The notes under the pieces: model-generated | What the model saw: the letters and a program-made list of their open reading frames with translations, nothing else | Told to the model about the DNA's origin: nothing | Databases searched by the model: none | Translations under genes and position numbers: made by a program | Assembly (NCBI RefSeq): GCF_037392515.1 | Contig: NC_090280.1 | Span: forward strand, 22,325,118-22,389,117 | Direction: 5' to 3' | Length of the DNA stretch: 64,000 bases | Source: Haliotis asinina | Taxonomy: Eukaryota; Mollusca; Gastropoda; Lepetellida; Haliotidae | Part shown: positions 54,901-64,000 of the stretch, in pieces | How positions within the stretch are numbered: the first letter of the stretch is position 1 | Layout of the letters: each line of letters starts with the position of its first letter

Positions 54901-57461
54901 ATATGGACAACATTCAGTTTAGCATTGTATAATCCTGTTTACTTTTCAGAAACAAACAACATCCAAGATATGTTGCTTTATTTAAGGTACATGATGTGAT
55001 TACAAAATACCAGAGATATAATGTATACCAGGATTACAAATATAACCAGGGCTGCCCCGTGTGGGTGGGTGGGTGAGCGGGCAAGTTGGTGGATAGGTAC
55101 GGGTAAGTGAGTAAATTAGTGGCGTTTTCTGCCACTTGTACCCCAGTAACATTACGCGTGTCAGTCATTCAGTCAGCCATTCAGTCAGTCAGTCAGTCAG
55201 TCAGTCAGCCAATCAGTCAGCCGGCCAGTCAGTCGGTCAGTCAGTCAGAGAGTCAGCCAGACAGCCAGTCCGTCAGTTATGCAACTTTAGCAACAATACT
55301 CCAGTGACATCACGCCTCTTCAGGACACTTTAATCTGATTCCAGACATATTAAATGGGTTGACACATGACATATTCACTGCACATCCACAACAACAATGT
55401 CACTGACTACGTCAGGAGGTCATGAAACGTCGGAAACACCAGTGTTTCATTCGTGAATTTGTAAAACACGGACAAACGTGTCGAATGTTATGTCACATAT
55501 AAAGGGAAGATTATGAGTCATCTGTGTCGTTTGTTGTCTTTTTGACTTTTCGAATTAGCAGAAACCTTTGGAGAAACTTGTTTGGAGGATCTGAACTCAC
55601 AAAACATCTGCGTGATATTGACCTTGGAATCACATTCTTTCAATATTACGGGTTGATATTGCAAATGGTTTTATATCGTTGGGTGCCACTAGCGTTGGTG
55701 CTCGCAGCTGTTCCATCAGGTTAAGGTGAATGGAAAGGCACATGTCATCCAAAAGACAGACTGTATCTTATAGATTCTATTATCCTCCAGATGTAGGTCA
55801 TGGTCAGTGGGGGTGGGTGGTCCGGGGGTAGACTCCGGGAGGGGGAGGAGCATGTGAGGGTGACATTCTCACCTGATACAGGTGAGGCATGCCCGATGAT
55901 GGTAGGTGTGGTTGGCCTCTATGAAAAATATAACAGCTGCGTCGTGACCTTAACATTAACGCTTGTGTCAATGTGCAAGATTTGACTAAACCCTGTATAC
56001 TTGTATGTATATACAGTTTATTATTTTTCATTTATCAAATGTTAAAAACTTGAGTGTTCACTCGTCACGCCAAAGACCCTCCCTCCCCTTCTCCCTCCCT
56101 CCTTCACTCTCTCACTCGGTGCTCCACAGTTACAACCGGGAATATGTGCTGACTCGATCTTAATACTTCAAACCGTTTTGCTGATTAAATATGATAGTTA
56201 GCACATGACTACTGGCTGAATCGAGTTGAACGTATTTTCCAGAGAAAGTCGTTAAAAGATGCAAGACTGATCGACTCGGATACACTTATCCCTGTTCACC
56301 TGCGATAAAGCTTCTTTGTCGGCAAATATAGGTTATCACGCGAGTGTGTTTGGGGATGGTTAAAATCCTTCAATGGGAATAAGCCTTGTATTTAATAGTG
56401 GGTCTTGAGGAGCTAAATACATAGTGTATGACCTCTCTAATTTGCATCGCTATCCGCATATGACCCCAAGGGATACCGAAAATATCTTGCCGAGAACACT
56501 ACCCAGTGTATGATAAATACAGAAGAAACAGCATTTCTCTGGATTAGTTGACATAAACACCATACACACAATACACACATGCACACATACAATACACACA
56601 TGCACACACACAATACGCACATGCATACACGCACGTACACACGCACACACGCACACTAACACACACACATTCGGTTCCATGTCGCCATATACCAGTAATT
56701 TCACCTCACCTAAGCTGTCACTGTTGGCAATACAAGGTTGAACAGCTGTTCATTCCTGCTGAGATGCATAAAGACAGTCAAGCTTTATTCTTCATGTACG
56801 ACTTACGTGCTACAACGAGGACTTGTCTACACCCAGTAACTTCCTGTCCATTGTTTCTTTGACAGTAGTAAGTACCAACGTCCTGTACAGTAACATTGTA
56901 GATGGTAAACGTCAGCTGTCCGGTCTGCGATGGTGAGTCCTCCCCGATGTATTTGATCCTAGTCCTGTAGCCTGTGTGACTGCTGTTGAGTACCACTACA
57001 CGGTGTGACAGGGGTACGACCACAAGCAGTTTCTTAAATACCGAGCCATTCAACCACACGGAGTATAAGAATTCGACATTCTCTGGGTTCATGGTCATGG
57101 TAACATCTTCACCAACACGTGTAACAGTGTGTGGGTATCCAGTTGTCATGGAGGCAAGACCTGCACTCAAAACAAATATTACTCATTAAAACAAGGCTAA
57201 CAGTTGACATGAATATTCAAGCACATTATTTAGGAACGCTCAATATAATATAAGTTGACAGATACATGCCACATATACAGGCAAGCAAACGAAATGTAAG
57301 TCACAAATTAAAGCGACAAAATATGAAGCTTCGTTCAATAATATTTTCATAGAAAAGAAACCTGGTCATGTAAAGATCAGTATAATTCAAATGCTATTTT
57401 CAGCTAGCAGAAACATGCCACACACGTGTAAGCCCCAAAACAGAATGTGAGTCACAGACAT
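48786..57461 (-). CDS. gene C: Ig receptor paralogue with Ig2/Ig3 deletion
   Basis: Exons equivalent to gene B are 57461-57419, 57160-56807, 54888-54766, 52945-52924, 52523-52468, 52222-52201, 51874-51837, 50981-50865, 49339-49324 and 48975-48786. Ig3 and the 3' half of Ig2 are gone: at about 55785 the sequence jumps from the intron beside Ig3 to the middle of Ig2. The Ig2 remnant has also lost bases at its acceptor. The first intron begins GC instead of GT. Because all these introns are phase 1, skipping from Ig1 to TM1 stays in frame and would give a one-Ig receptor (241 aa without the Tyr modules and TM2). It could be a shortened working gene or an early pseudogene; sequence alone does not decide. 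The remaining exons are open. Confidence 0.7.
49030..49145 (-). repeat. SINE-like repeat, family 1, in gene C intron
   Basis: CAGCAATATTCCAGCTATAT followed by GGAGGTGGTCTAGACCAGGC and ATCAACAGCATAAAGG. Absent from A and B, so it inserted after duplication. Confidence 0.65.
49324..49339 (-). CDS. gene C 16-nt microexon
   Basis: AAGACCAGGTCAGAAG between CGTTTTCAG and GTACAT. Sequence changed, but length and phase match A and B. Confidence 0.68.
49508..50052. mobile_element. head-to-head pair of tRNA-Leu-like SINEs forming a foldback
   Basis: A family 3 SINE on the minus strand (about 49534-49685) and one on the plus strand (about 49892-50052) face each other. The DNA between them is also complementary: GACTTCCACAAAATGGAAGT on the left, CGACTTCCATTTTGTGGAAG on the right, and TAGTCTAGACT near both. 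A block like GATTACA-AATG-CACTTAGAAAGTG occurs at 49508 and again near 49780. Confidence 0.7.
50057..50255 (-). repeat. SINE-like repeat, family 1, in gene C intron
   Basis: GTGAGTGAGTGAGTATAG tail, then AACCAAGTCAGCGAGCCTGA and CCCGTTAGTCGCCTCTTACG, ending ACGTCACGGGT. Confidence 0.8.
50258..50370 (-). repeat. tRNA-derived SINE, family 2, reversed
   Basis: GGGAATCTAACCCTGGTCTT is a reversed, slightly damaged B box; CTTTAACCATAAGGCTACTG a reversed A box. Confidence 0.65.
50540..50672 (-). repeat. SINE-like repeat, family 1, partial
   Basis: GTGCATCGATCTACGCAAAT through CGACAAGCATGGGTTCCTGA. Diverged. Confidence 0.6.
50865..50981 (-). CDS. gene C transmembrane exon TM2
   Basis: 117 nt, phase 1-1. 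VNVDDIVPIVAVYSVMLTAV leads into AVVVVAVTVLVCKDVK. Confidence 0.77.
51488..51722 (-). repeat. SINE-like repeat, family 1, in gene C intron
   Basis: AGTAAGTGAGTGAATTTAGG tail to AAGCATAGTCGCCTTTTTAT. Absent from the gene B intron, so it inserted after duplication. Confidence 0.78.
51837..51874 (-). CDS. gene C YQEI module
   Basis: EDENDGSYQEIE, identical to gene B in protein. The alternative upstream acceptor of gene B is deleted here, which favours the acceptor ending CACAG directly before GGAAGACG. Confidence 0.67.
51990..52165 (-). repeat. SINE-like repeat, family 1 variant
   Basis: Counterpart of the gene B copy at 35186-35372. Confidence 0.65.
52201..52222 (-). CDS. gene C 22-nt microexon 2
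   Basis: Between GCTTTCAG and GTGAGT; counterpart of 35404-35425. Confidence 0.6.
52468..52523 (-). CDS. gene C YEEI module
   Basis: VVTYTRDADTDGDYEEIV, differing from gene B by Gly to Asp before the Tyr. Phase 2 to 1. Confidence 0.68.
52924..52945 (-). CDS. gene C 22-nt microexon 1
   Basis: Between TATTTCAG and GTGAGT; counterpart of 36254-36275. Confidence 0.6.
53540..54170 (+). pseudogene. Tc1-like transposase relic in gene C intron
   Basis: Counterpart of 36960-37495 but retaining more of the 3' part: NYLQENIIPVLSWRN resembles the region before the third catalytic residue. Many stops. Confidence 0.68.
54766..54888 (-). CDS. gene C transmembrane exon TM1
   Basis: 123 nt, phase 1-1. SGVVSIVLVAAVCSVLIVVI leads into VAVVIVVVCRKQRRG. 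Open. Confidence 0.8.
55060..55283. repeat. GTGG/GTGA tract, SINE-like piece and CAGT microsatellite
   Basis: A GGGTGGGTGGGTGAGCGGGC run and CCCCAGTAACATTACGCGTG are followed by about 125 bp of imperfect (CAGT)n at 55157-55283. The Ser/Gln-rich open frames here are repeat-derived. Confidence 0.75.
55786..55918 (-). pseudogene. gene C Ig2 remnant
   Basis: The 5' half of the Ig2 exon, from the acceptor region to the YIWR segment, joined abruptly to intron sequence. Two or more bases are lost near the acceptor (TTTCATAG then AGGCCAACC), which breaks frame. Confidence 0.75.
56550..56670. repeat. CA-rich microsatellite in gene C intron
   Basis: (CACACAATA)n and (CACG)n-type DNA; counterpart of the tracts in A and B. 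Confidence 0.75.
56807..57160 (-). CDS. gene C exon 2: Ig1, V-like domain
   Basis: 354 nt, phase 1-1, donor GTAAGT. VTMTMNPENVEFLYSVW and DVGTYYCQRNNGQEVTGC. It lacks the first Cys. Confidence 0.86.
57419..57461 (-). CDS. gene C exon 1: signal peptide, GC donor
   Basis: Encodes MSVTHILFWGLHVC plus one base. The intron starts GCATGT where A and B have GTATGT. GC-AG introns exist at low frequency, so it may still splice. Confidence 0.7.
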
Positions 57462-57560
57462 GTCTACTAGCGTGGTAAATTCATACTGACACATCACGCA
57501 CTTTGACACTTGTTTTTATGCGTGGAAATATTTAGTTTCGCTGGATATTATTCCCTAAAA
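57462..57560 (-). promoter_or_regulatory. conserved block upstream of gene C start
   Basis: Conserved with genes A and B. Likely 5' untranslated region and core promoter. Confidence 0.3.
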
Positions 57561-57699
57561 AAGCGGGAAACTTCCCGTAGAATTTTAACCTCTGTTTACG
57601 AGTTTGTAATTTTTAATAGTCAGTAATGAGTTGTTTACATTCATATCCACAGACAAATAATGTTGATGACAAATTACTCACAAAACGGCTTTTGGTAGG

Positions 57700-57825
57700 T
57701 AATGTTGAAGGTATATGGCGCCGGTCTGTATATAATCGAGTCTGGAATAGAGAATCCAGTGATCAATAGCATGAACATCAACTGCTCAACCAAGTCAACT
57801 AGTCACCCGATCCCGTTAGTCAGAC
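57700..57825 (-). repeat. SINE-like repeat, family 1, upstream of gene C
   Basis: Orthologue of 42615-42745, with the same internal deletions. Confidence 0.7.
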
Positions 57826-58162
57826 AGATTGTTGTATTGGTTATGGGGGCATGTTTGCCTGGACAGTTTACAAATCATCTGAAAATGGTCAAAATATCGG
57901 TATACAAAGGTTGATCTAAGTTTGAAAGATATTGTGAGGGAATAAAGCGGTTATATTGAACATTCGGCTTTAACAGTTAGTTGTCTATCTAATTAGCACA
58001 TGAACTGAATCCACATGTAAACCTAATATCTACTTTCTTCCAGAGATGATTCAACCGTTTTCATTATGGTTTGCCTAAAGGGACACGCATTTTAAGTGAA
58101 ATGTCTCGAGTGCGTGCCATTGTATACGTATTTGGATATTATTTGCTTCTCCGACCAATGAA

Positions 58163-58430
58163 GGTTCCGGGGTAGAATAGACCTTCAGCAACCCATGCTT
58201 GCCATAAAAGGCGACTATGCTTGTAGTAAGGCTAATGGGATCGGATGGTCAGGCTTGCTGACTTGGTTGACATATGTCATCGGTTCCTAACTGCGCAGAT
58301 CGATGCTCATGTTCTTGGTCACTGGATTGTCTGATCCAGACTCGACTATTTACAGACCGCCACCATATAGCTGGAATATTGCTGAGTGCGACGTAAAACT
58401 AAACTCACTCACTCGCTTGCTTCTCCTAAT
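58163..58430 (+). repeat. SINE-like repeat, family 1, best full-length copy
   Basis: Runs from GGTTCCGGGGTAGAATAGAC, CAGCAACCCATGCTTGCC and GCTGACTTGGTTGACATATG to TAGCTGGAATATTGCTGAGT, GACGTAAAACTAAACTCACT and CACTCGC. It is absent from the gene B upstream region (about 45350), so it is a recent insertion and a good reference for the family. Confidence 0.85.
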
Positions 58431-58904
58431 ATGTTTTCGTTGTATAAGCATATTTGATATGTGTTATTGAAAACTGGAAAACTGATATTAAAACTAACTA
58501 ACCATGCTTCTCAATCTTAAACATGTCAAAGTTCACACTGGTAACGAGTATCAGGGCCCAGTATCTCCAAAGTTAATAGAACCAAGGCGCTGTGCGTTTA
58601 TCTGTATTGAATGTATATGACCCAGGGTCAAATCCCATACCACATATGCCTTCGTGGAATAATTGCGACTGGCCATCGATGCTTCGTCTAAACTATATCA
58701 CGTAATCTCCAATCAAAACAATGTTATCATAAGTTTTATCTGTTAAAATCACTGATTATCTGCGATCGATAGAACAGATTAGAATACGGAAAATTCAGTC
58801 AGGTATGTAACGTTACTTTCTTCTAGTCCGAGAAGTCTTTACTACTACAATTCTATGTTGAGTTTAGTCTAATGGATATCTCTCTACTATTTGTTTCCTT
58901 GGCA

Positions 58905-59895
58905 CTACCTCCACGATAACACTGCATGACTCAATCATGGGGTTACTCGTGTTCAGGATCAACTACCAGAAGAATGAATAAAGTGAAGCAGGTATTTCCG
59001 GTCCAGTAACTAGATAAGTATCACTGATGTTACCTAATAATTTTCAACAAAATTTCCCAATAAATTCATGTCGATAATTAAAACTTTTTGATATCCCCTC
59101 GTACTGAGCTTGCCAAGCGAGCTGATTCCCTAACTCTCTCGCCTTATACTAGGACATATATTACATAGAATTATGGCAATTCCGTTTTAACCATTCTTCA
59201 ATATATCTGACACTAAAACTATTCATATCTTACTGCTTAACAAATATAGGAACCATTCAAATCTTTGCATGTAGAAGCTTTCTTGGAGTGGAGACATCGA
59301 CACCAACCTACACAGTATTGGGTAAATGTGCCAGGAATCCCTTTTATAATTTTACATTTAAATGTTCTATGAAGTTTTGAATTAGAGTATTGTATATGCC
59401 TAATGAAAGATTGAATGCTGAACGATTGTTGTGGCAAGGTTAAAATGTTCGCTTCGACAGGTCTGGCACTGCCCTCTCGTCTGCAGTTCTAAAACTAGAC
59501 GTTATACTTTCTGAAAGGTCACTTTAGGAATCATACCTCAAGCGATTAGGAAGAGAAGTGTCTGACACTGAAATAAAGACAGGAAATAGTGAGCAGGGGT
59601 GGTGCTAGAAGAGCATTCCTTGATGACTGGACATGTTAATGACAGACTGGTAAATAAGTGGAAACATGAAGTACTTGGAATTCATATTGTCAGAATCAGT
59701 ATGTAATGACATGTTTCACCCTGGTCATTCTATTACGCCCAGCTCAACTGAAAACTGTCTCTTGGCTTTGTCCGATCTGAAGCCATGTATAGTTAAAATC
59801 GTTTTCTGTACCACAGTACAGAAATACACGGCTGTATCATTTTCGACAGGTGTTATTTCACATTCCATCTGTAAGTTCAGTATTTCTTTACACGA
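58905..59895. repeat. intergenic segmental duplicate, unit C-D
   Basis: Counterpart of 45850-46860 and 29640-30668. No coding exon. Confidence 0.75.
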
Positions 59896-60589
59896 GAAAG
59901 AATAGTTCACTGAAATCAGCTGGAAACGGGTTGTTTAACAGTTGTTCAAATGTCAGCTGGTGTAAGTGGCTACAGATCACGATACGTCAGTCCTAAGACA
60001 AATACTTCTTGAGGGATAAATTCCTGGTAGAGTGATACCAACACAGAAGTAGGATAGCAGTACTGTGAATTCTGCGCATTTCTATACAATATAGGACATG
60101 CCTGCCATGGTATCTGTATAAAGTAAACTGTTTGACCAAACTTAGAGCATTTGAAACGAAAATATAACTTTTAAATAATTTATAGAAGACATAACAGTTC
60201 TTTAACTGAATCGTGTGTGAGCGTGTGCGTCCGTGCGCGTGTGTGTATGTATGTTGAAATTGGGTATTATATTTGAGAGTTTTTATTTGAGGTGCTGTCA
60301 ATTAAAAGATCACAATCGTTATCTTTTACTGATGGGTTATTTAAACTACAAGTCGTGGAGCCTTAGCTGACAAGCCCATTCATTCATCTCATGTGCCAAT
60401 TATCACCCACAATCCTAACATGTGTGTAGAGGTTTCATATGATATTGATCGTTGCGCTGAGAAAGCATAAGAGTTAAATATTTTCGGTAAAACAGGTTAA
60501 AGCTGCAATACTGATTGAAAAAGTGTATTTTCACATTATCGCTGTTGGTGAAATAAAACATAAGTTTTATGAAAATAGAAGGTTACAGC

Positions 60590-60595
60590 TTTATT
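60590..60595 (-). terminator. polyadenylation signal AATAAA, gene D
   Basis: AATAAA in the same context as genes B and C (CAATCAATAAAGCTGTAACC). Confidence 0.6.
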
Positions 60596-63500
60596 GATTG
60601 AACAAAACTGTTTTTGTTTAATCATTGTTGCTAATAATATACTATGATATACTTCAGTAGAGCTCAAAGCTTTTGGTTACAAGCGTCCGCTTCCTGAAAG
60701 GACATACTGTTTGGTAACTGCATACGCCATGGCGTTGTACAGACATCAACGTTCGCCGGGTATGTAGAGGACAAGCAGGAACATCTCTCATAACTGTCGA
60801 TGTCACTACAGTCCTCTGTGAAAGAGGACATCGTGAAAAATATTTCTGTTGTTGGGTGATTAGAGAATGGAGTACTCTTAGTTTGCCAGCTGAAACGGTA
60901 GCTAGCTGAGATGATAAACTGTTTAGGATCTTTTGAGGGGTGATGAACCTTGGAGAGACGTGTAGATGTGGATCTGTACCCTCAGTGTAGGCTTCATGTA
61001 GTACTGTGGTCCTCTGTTGAGGAAGGTGAAGGGTAGAGAGACGTGTAGATGTGGATCTGTACCCTCAGTGTAGGCTTCATGTGGTACTGTGGTTCTCTGC
61101 TGAGGAAGGTGAAGGGTGGAGAGACGTGTAGATGTGGAACTGTTCCCTCAGTTTAGGCTTCATGTGGTACTGTGGTCCTCTGTTGAGGAAGGTGAAGGGT
61201 GGAGAGACGTGTAGATGTGGATCTGTACCCTCAGTGTAGGCTTCATGTGGTACTGTGGTCCTCTGTTGAGGAAGGTGAAGGGTGGAGAGACGTGTAGATG
61301 TGGATCTGTACCCTCAGTGTAGGCTTCATGTGGTACTGTGGTCCTCTGTTGAGGAAGATGAGGGGTGGAGAGACGTGTAGATGTGGATCTGTACCCTCAG
61401 TGTAGGCTTCATGTGGTACTGTGGTCCTCTGTTGAGGAAGGTGAAGGGTAGAGAGACGTGTAGATGTGGATCTGTACCCTCAGTGTAGGCTTCATGTGGT
61501 ACTGTGGTCCTCTGTTGAGGAAGATGAGGGGTGGAGAGACGTGTAGATGTGGATCTGTACCCTCAGTGTAGGCTTCATGTGGTACTGTGGTCCTCTGTTG
61601 AGGAAGGTGAAGGGTGGAGAGACGTGTAGATGTGGATCTGTACCCTCAGTGTAGGCTTCATGTGGTACTGTGGTCCTCTGTTGAGGAAGATGAGGGGTGG
61701 AGAGACGTGTAGATGTGGATCTGTACCCTCAGTGTAGGCTTCATGTGGTACTGTGGTCCTCTGTTGAGGAAGGTGAAGGGTGGAGAGACGTGTAGATGTG
61801 GATCTGTACCCTCAGTGTAGGCTTCATGTGGTACTGTGGTCCTCTGTTGAGGAAGATGAGGGGTGGAGAGACGTGTAGATGTGGATCTGTACCCTCAGTG
61901 TAGGCTTCATGTGGTACTGTGGTCCTCTGTTGAGGAAGGTGAAGGGTGGAGAGACGTGTAGATGTGGATCTGTACCCTCAGTGTAGGCTTCATGTGGTAC
62001 TGTGGTCCTCTGTTGAGGAAGGTGAAGGGTGGAGAGACGTGTAGATGTGGATCTGTACCCTCAGTGTAGGCTTCATGTGGTACTGTGGTCCTCTGTTGAG
62101 GAAGATGAGGGGTGGAGCGATGTGTAGATGTGGATCTGTACCCTCAGTGTAGGCTTCATGTGGTACTGTGGTCCTCTGTTGAGGAAGGTGAAGGGTGGAG
62201 AGACGTGTAGATGTGGATCTGTACCCTCAGTGTAGGCTTCATGTGGTACTGTGGTCCTCTGTTGAGGAAGGTGAAGGGTGGAGAGACGTGTAGATGTGGA
62301 TCTGTACCCTCAGTGTAGGCTTCATGTGGTACTGTGGTCCTCTGTTGAGGAAGGTGAAGGGTGGAGAGACGTGTAGATGTGGATCTGTACCCTCAGTGTA
62401 GGCTTCATGTGGTACTGTGGTCCTCTGTTGAGGAAGGTGAAGGGTGGAGAGACGTGTAGATGTGGATCTGTACCCTCAGTGTAGGCTTCATGTGGTACTG
62501 TGGTCCTCTGTTGAGGAAGGTGAAGGGTGGAGAGACGTGTAGATGTGGATCTGAACCCTCAGTGTAGGCTTCATGTGGTACTGTGGTCCTCTGTTGAGGA
62601 AGGTGAAGGGTGGAGAGACGTGTAGATGTGGATCTGTACCCTCAGTGTAGGCTTCATGTGGTACTGTGGTCCTCTGTTGAGGAAGGTGAAGGGTGGAGAG
62701 ACGTGTAGATGTGGATCTGAACCCTCAGTGTAGGCTTCATGTGGTACTGTGGTCCTCTGTTGAGGAAGATGAGGGGTGGAGAGACGTGTAGATGTGGAAC
62801 TCTTCCCTCAGTGTAGGCTTCATGTGGTACTGTGGTCCTCTGTTGAGGAAGATGAAGGGTGGAGAGACGTGTAGATGTGGAACTGTACCCTCAGTGTAGG
62901 CTTCATGTGGTACTGTGGTCCTCTGTTGAGGAAGGTGAAGGGTGGAGAGACGTGTAGATGTGGATCTGTACCCTCAGTGTAGGCTTCATGTGGTACTGTG
63001 GTCCTCTGTTGAGGAAGGTGAAGGGTGGAGAGACGTGTAGATGTGGATCTGTACCCTCAGTGTAGGCTTCATGTGGTACTGTGGTCCTCTGTTGAGGAAG
63101 ATGAGGGGTGGAGAGACGTGTAGATGTGGATCTGTACCCTCAGTGTAGGCTTCATGTGGTACTGTGGTCCTCTGTTGAGGAAGGTGAAGGGTGGAGAGAC
63201 GTGTAGATGTGGATCTGTACCCTCAGTGTAGGCTTCATGTGGTACTGTGGTCCTCTGTTGAGGAAGGTGAAGGGTGGAGAGACGTGTAGATGTGGATCTG
63301 TACCCTCAGTGTAGGCTTCATGTGGTACTGTGGTCCTCTGTTGAGGAAGATGAGGGGTGGAGAGACGTGTAGATGTGGAACTGTTCCCTCAGTGTAGGCT
63401 TCATGTGGTACTGTGGTCCTCTGTTGAGGAAGGTGAAGGGTGGAGAGACGTGTAGATGTGGATCTGTACCCTCAGTGTAGGCTTCATGTGGTACTGTGGT

Positions 63501-64000
63501 CCTCTGTTGAGGAAGATGAAGGGTGGAGAGACGTGTAGATGTGGATCTGTACCCTCAGTTTAGGCTTCATTTGGTACTGTGGTCCTCTGTTGAGGAAGGT
63601 GAAGGGTGGAGAGACGTGTAGATGTGGATCTGTACCCTCAGTGTAGGCTTCATGTGGTACTGTGGTCCTCTGTTGAGGAAGGTGAAGGGTGGAGAGACGT
63701 GTAGATGTGGATCTGTACCCTCAGTGTAGGCTTCATGTGGTACTGTGGTCCTCTGTTGAGGAAGATGAGGGGTGGAGAGACGTGTAGATGTGGATCTGTA
63801 CCCTCAGTGTAGGCTTCATGTGGTACTGTGGTCCTCTGTTGAGGAAGATGAGGGGTGGAGAGACGTGTAGATGTGGATCTGTACCCTCAGTGTAGGCTTC
63901 ATGTGGTACTGTGGTCCTCTGTTGAGGAAGGTGAAGGGTGGAGAGACGTGTAGATGTGGATCTGTACCCTCAGTGTAGGCTTCATGTGGTACTGTGGTCC
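60596..64000 (-). pseudogene. gene D: 3' end only, tail exon/3' UTR expanded as satellite
   Basis: Sequence matching the 3' untranslated regions of B and C (60596-60945) leads into copies of the end of the tail exon. Each copy in the receptor frame would read HIYTSLHPSPSSTEDHSTT and stop. The start of the tail exon and all upstream exons lie beyond the window, so it is open whether gene D is intact; the pseudogene label is provisional. Its orientation and place match a fourth array member. Confidence 0.5.
60945..64000. repeat. 83-bp minisatellite, about 37 copies
   Basis: The unit (for example GGATCTGTACCCTCAGTGTA through GTACTGTGGTCCTCTGTTGA to GGAGAGACGTGTAGATGT) repeats every 83 bp without length drift, from the diverged first unit to the window edge. 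Two main variants differ at GAAGGTGAAGG versus GAAGATGAGGG. The unit is derived from the receptor tail exon. Confidence 0.95.

Noticed and set aside
55107..55333. Ser/Gln-rich protein-coding frame
   Set aside because: It is a translation of (CAGT)n repeats.
60945..64000. CRISPR-like array of regularly spaced repeats
   Set aside because: The repeat is continuous, with no unique spacers. The unit is 83 bp throughout and derives from a receptor exon, and the genome is eukaryotic.

Overview
The window is animal nuclear DNA, most likely from a vetigastropod mollusc and probably an abalone (Haliotis). The pointers are AT-rich intergenic DNA with split genes, many GTGA/CACT microsatellite tails, and two SINE-like families that I associate with abalone genomic sequence. 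The genus is an inference from memory of those repeats. All exon boundaries were placed by eye from splice dinucleotides, reading phase and comparison of paralogues. There is no prokaryotic content.

Region 1 (1-22 kb) is gene-poor and repeat-rich. It holds a broken R2/NeSL-type LINE fragment at 430-1665, scattered SINE copies, small palindromic elements, and one intact Tc1/mariner transposon (13018-14314, TA target duplication, 326-aa DD34E transposase).

Region 2 (22.6-64 kb) is a tandem array of paralogous immunoglobulin-superfamily membrane receptor genes, all on the minus strand, with signal-peptide exons about 15 kb apart. Gene A (26994 to 23006) is intact: signal peptide, three Ig domains, transmembrane segment, 16-nt microexon, cytoplasmic tail, 428 aa. 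Gene B (42379 to 33191) has the same plan plus four small exons carrying YEEI and YQEI motifs and a second transmembrane exon. Gene C (57461 to 48786) resembles B, but a deletion removed Ig3 and half of Ig2, and its first intron has a GC donor. Gene D is represented only by its 3' end (about 60.5 kb to the window edge). All Ig-exon introns are phase 1, so the modules can be shuffled in frame.

The shared last exon encodes an ITAM-like pair, YxxL-x7-YxxL, in B and C (the second is YxxF in A). This suggests the array encodes activating immunoreceptor-like proteins. The part of that exon holding the second tyrosine motif lies in an 83-bp unit present as about two copies in A, B and C. In D it has expanded to about 37 copies (60.95 kb to the window end).

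The spaces between receptor genes are segmental duplicates of one another, modified by mobile elements: a deleted mariner at 30.7-31.7 kb, Tc1-like relics, a head-to-head SINE foldback at 49.5-50.05 kb, and a C-specific insertion at 47.4-48.3 kb.
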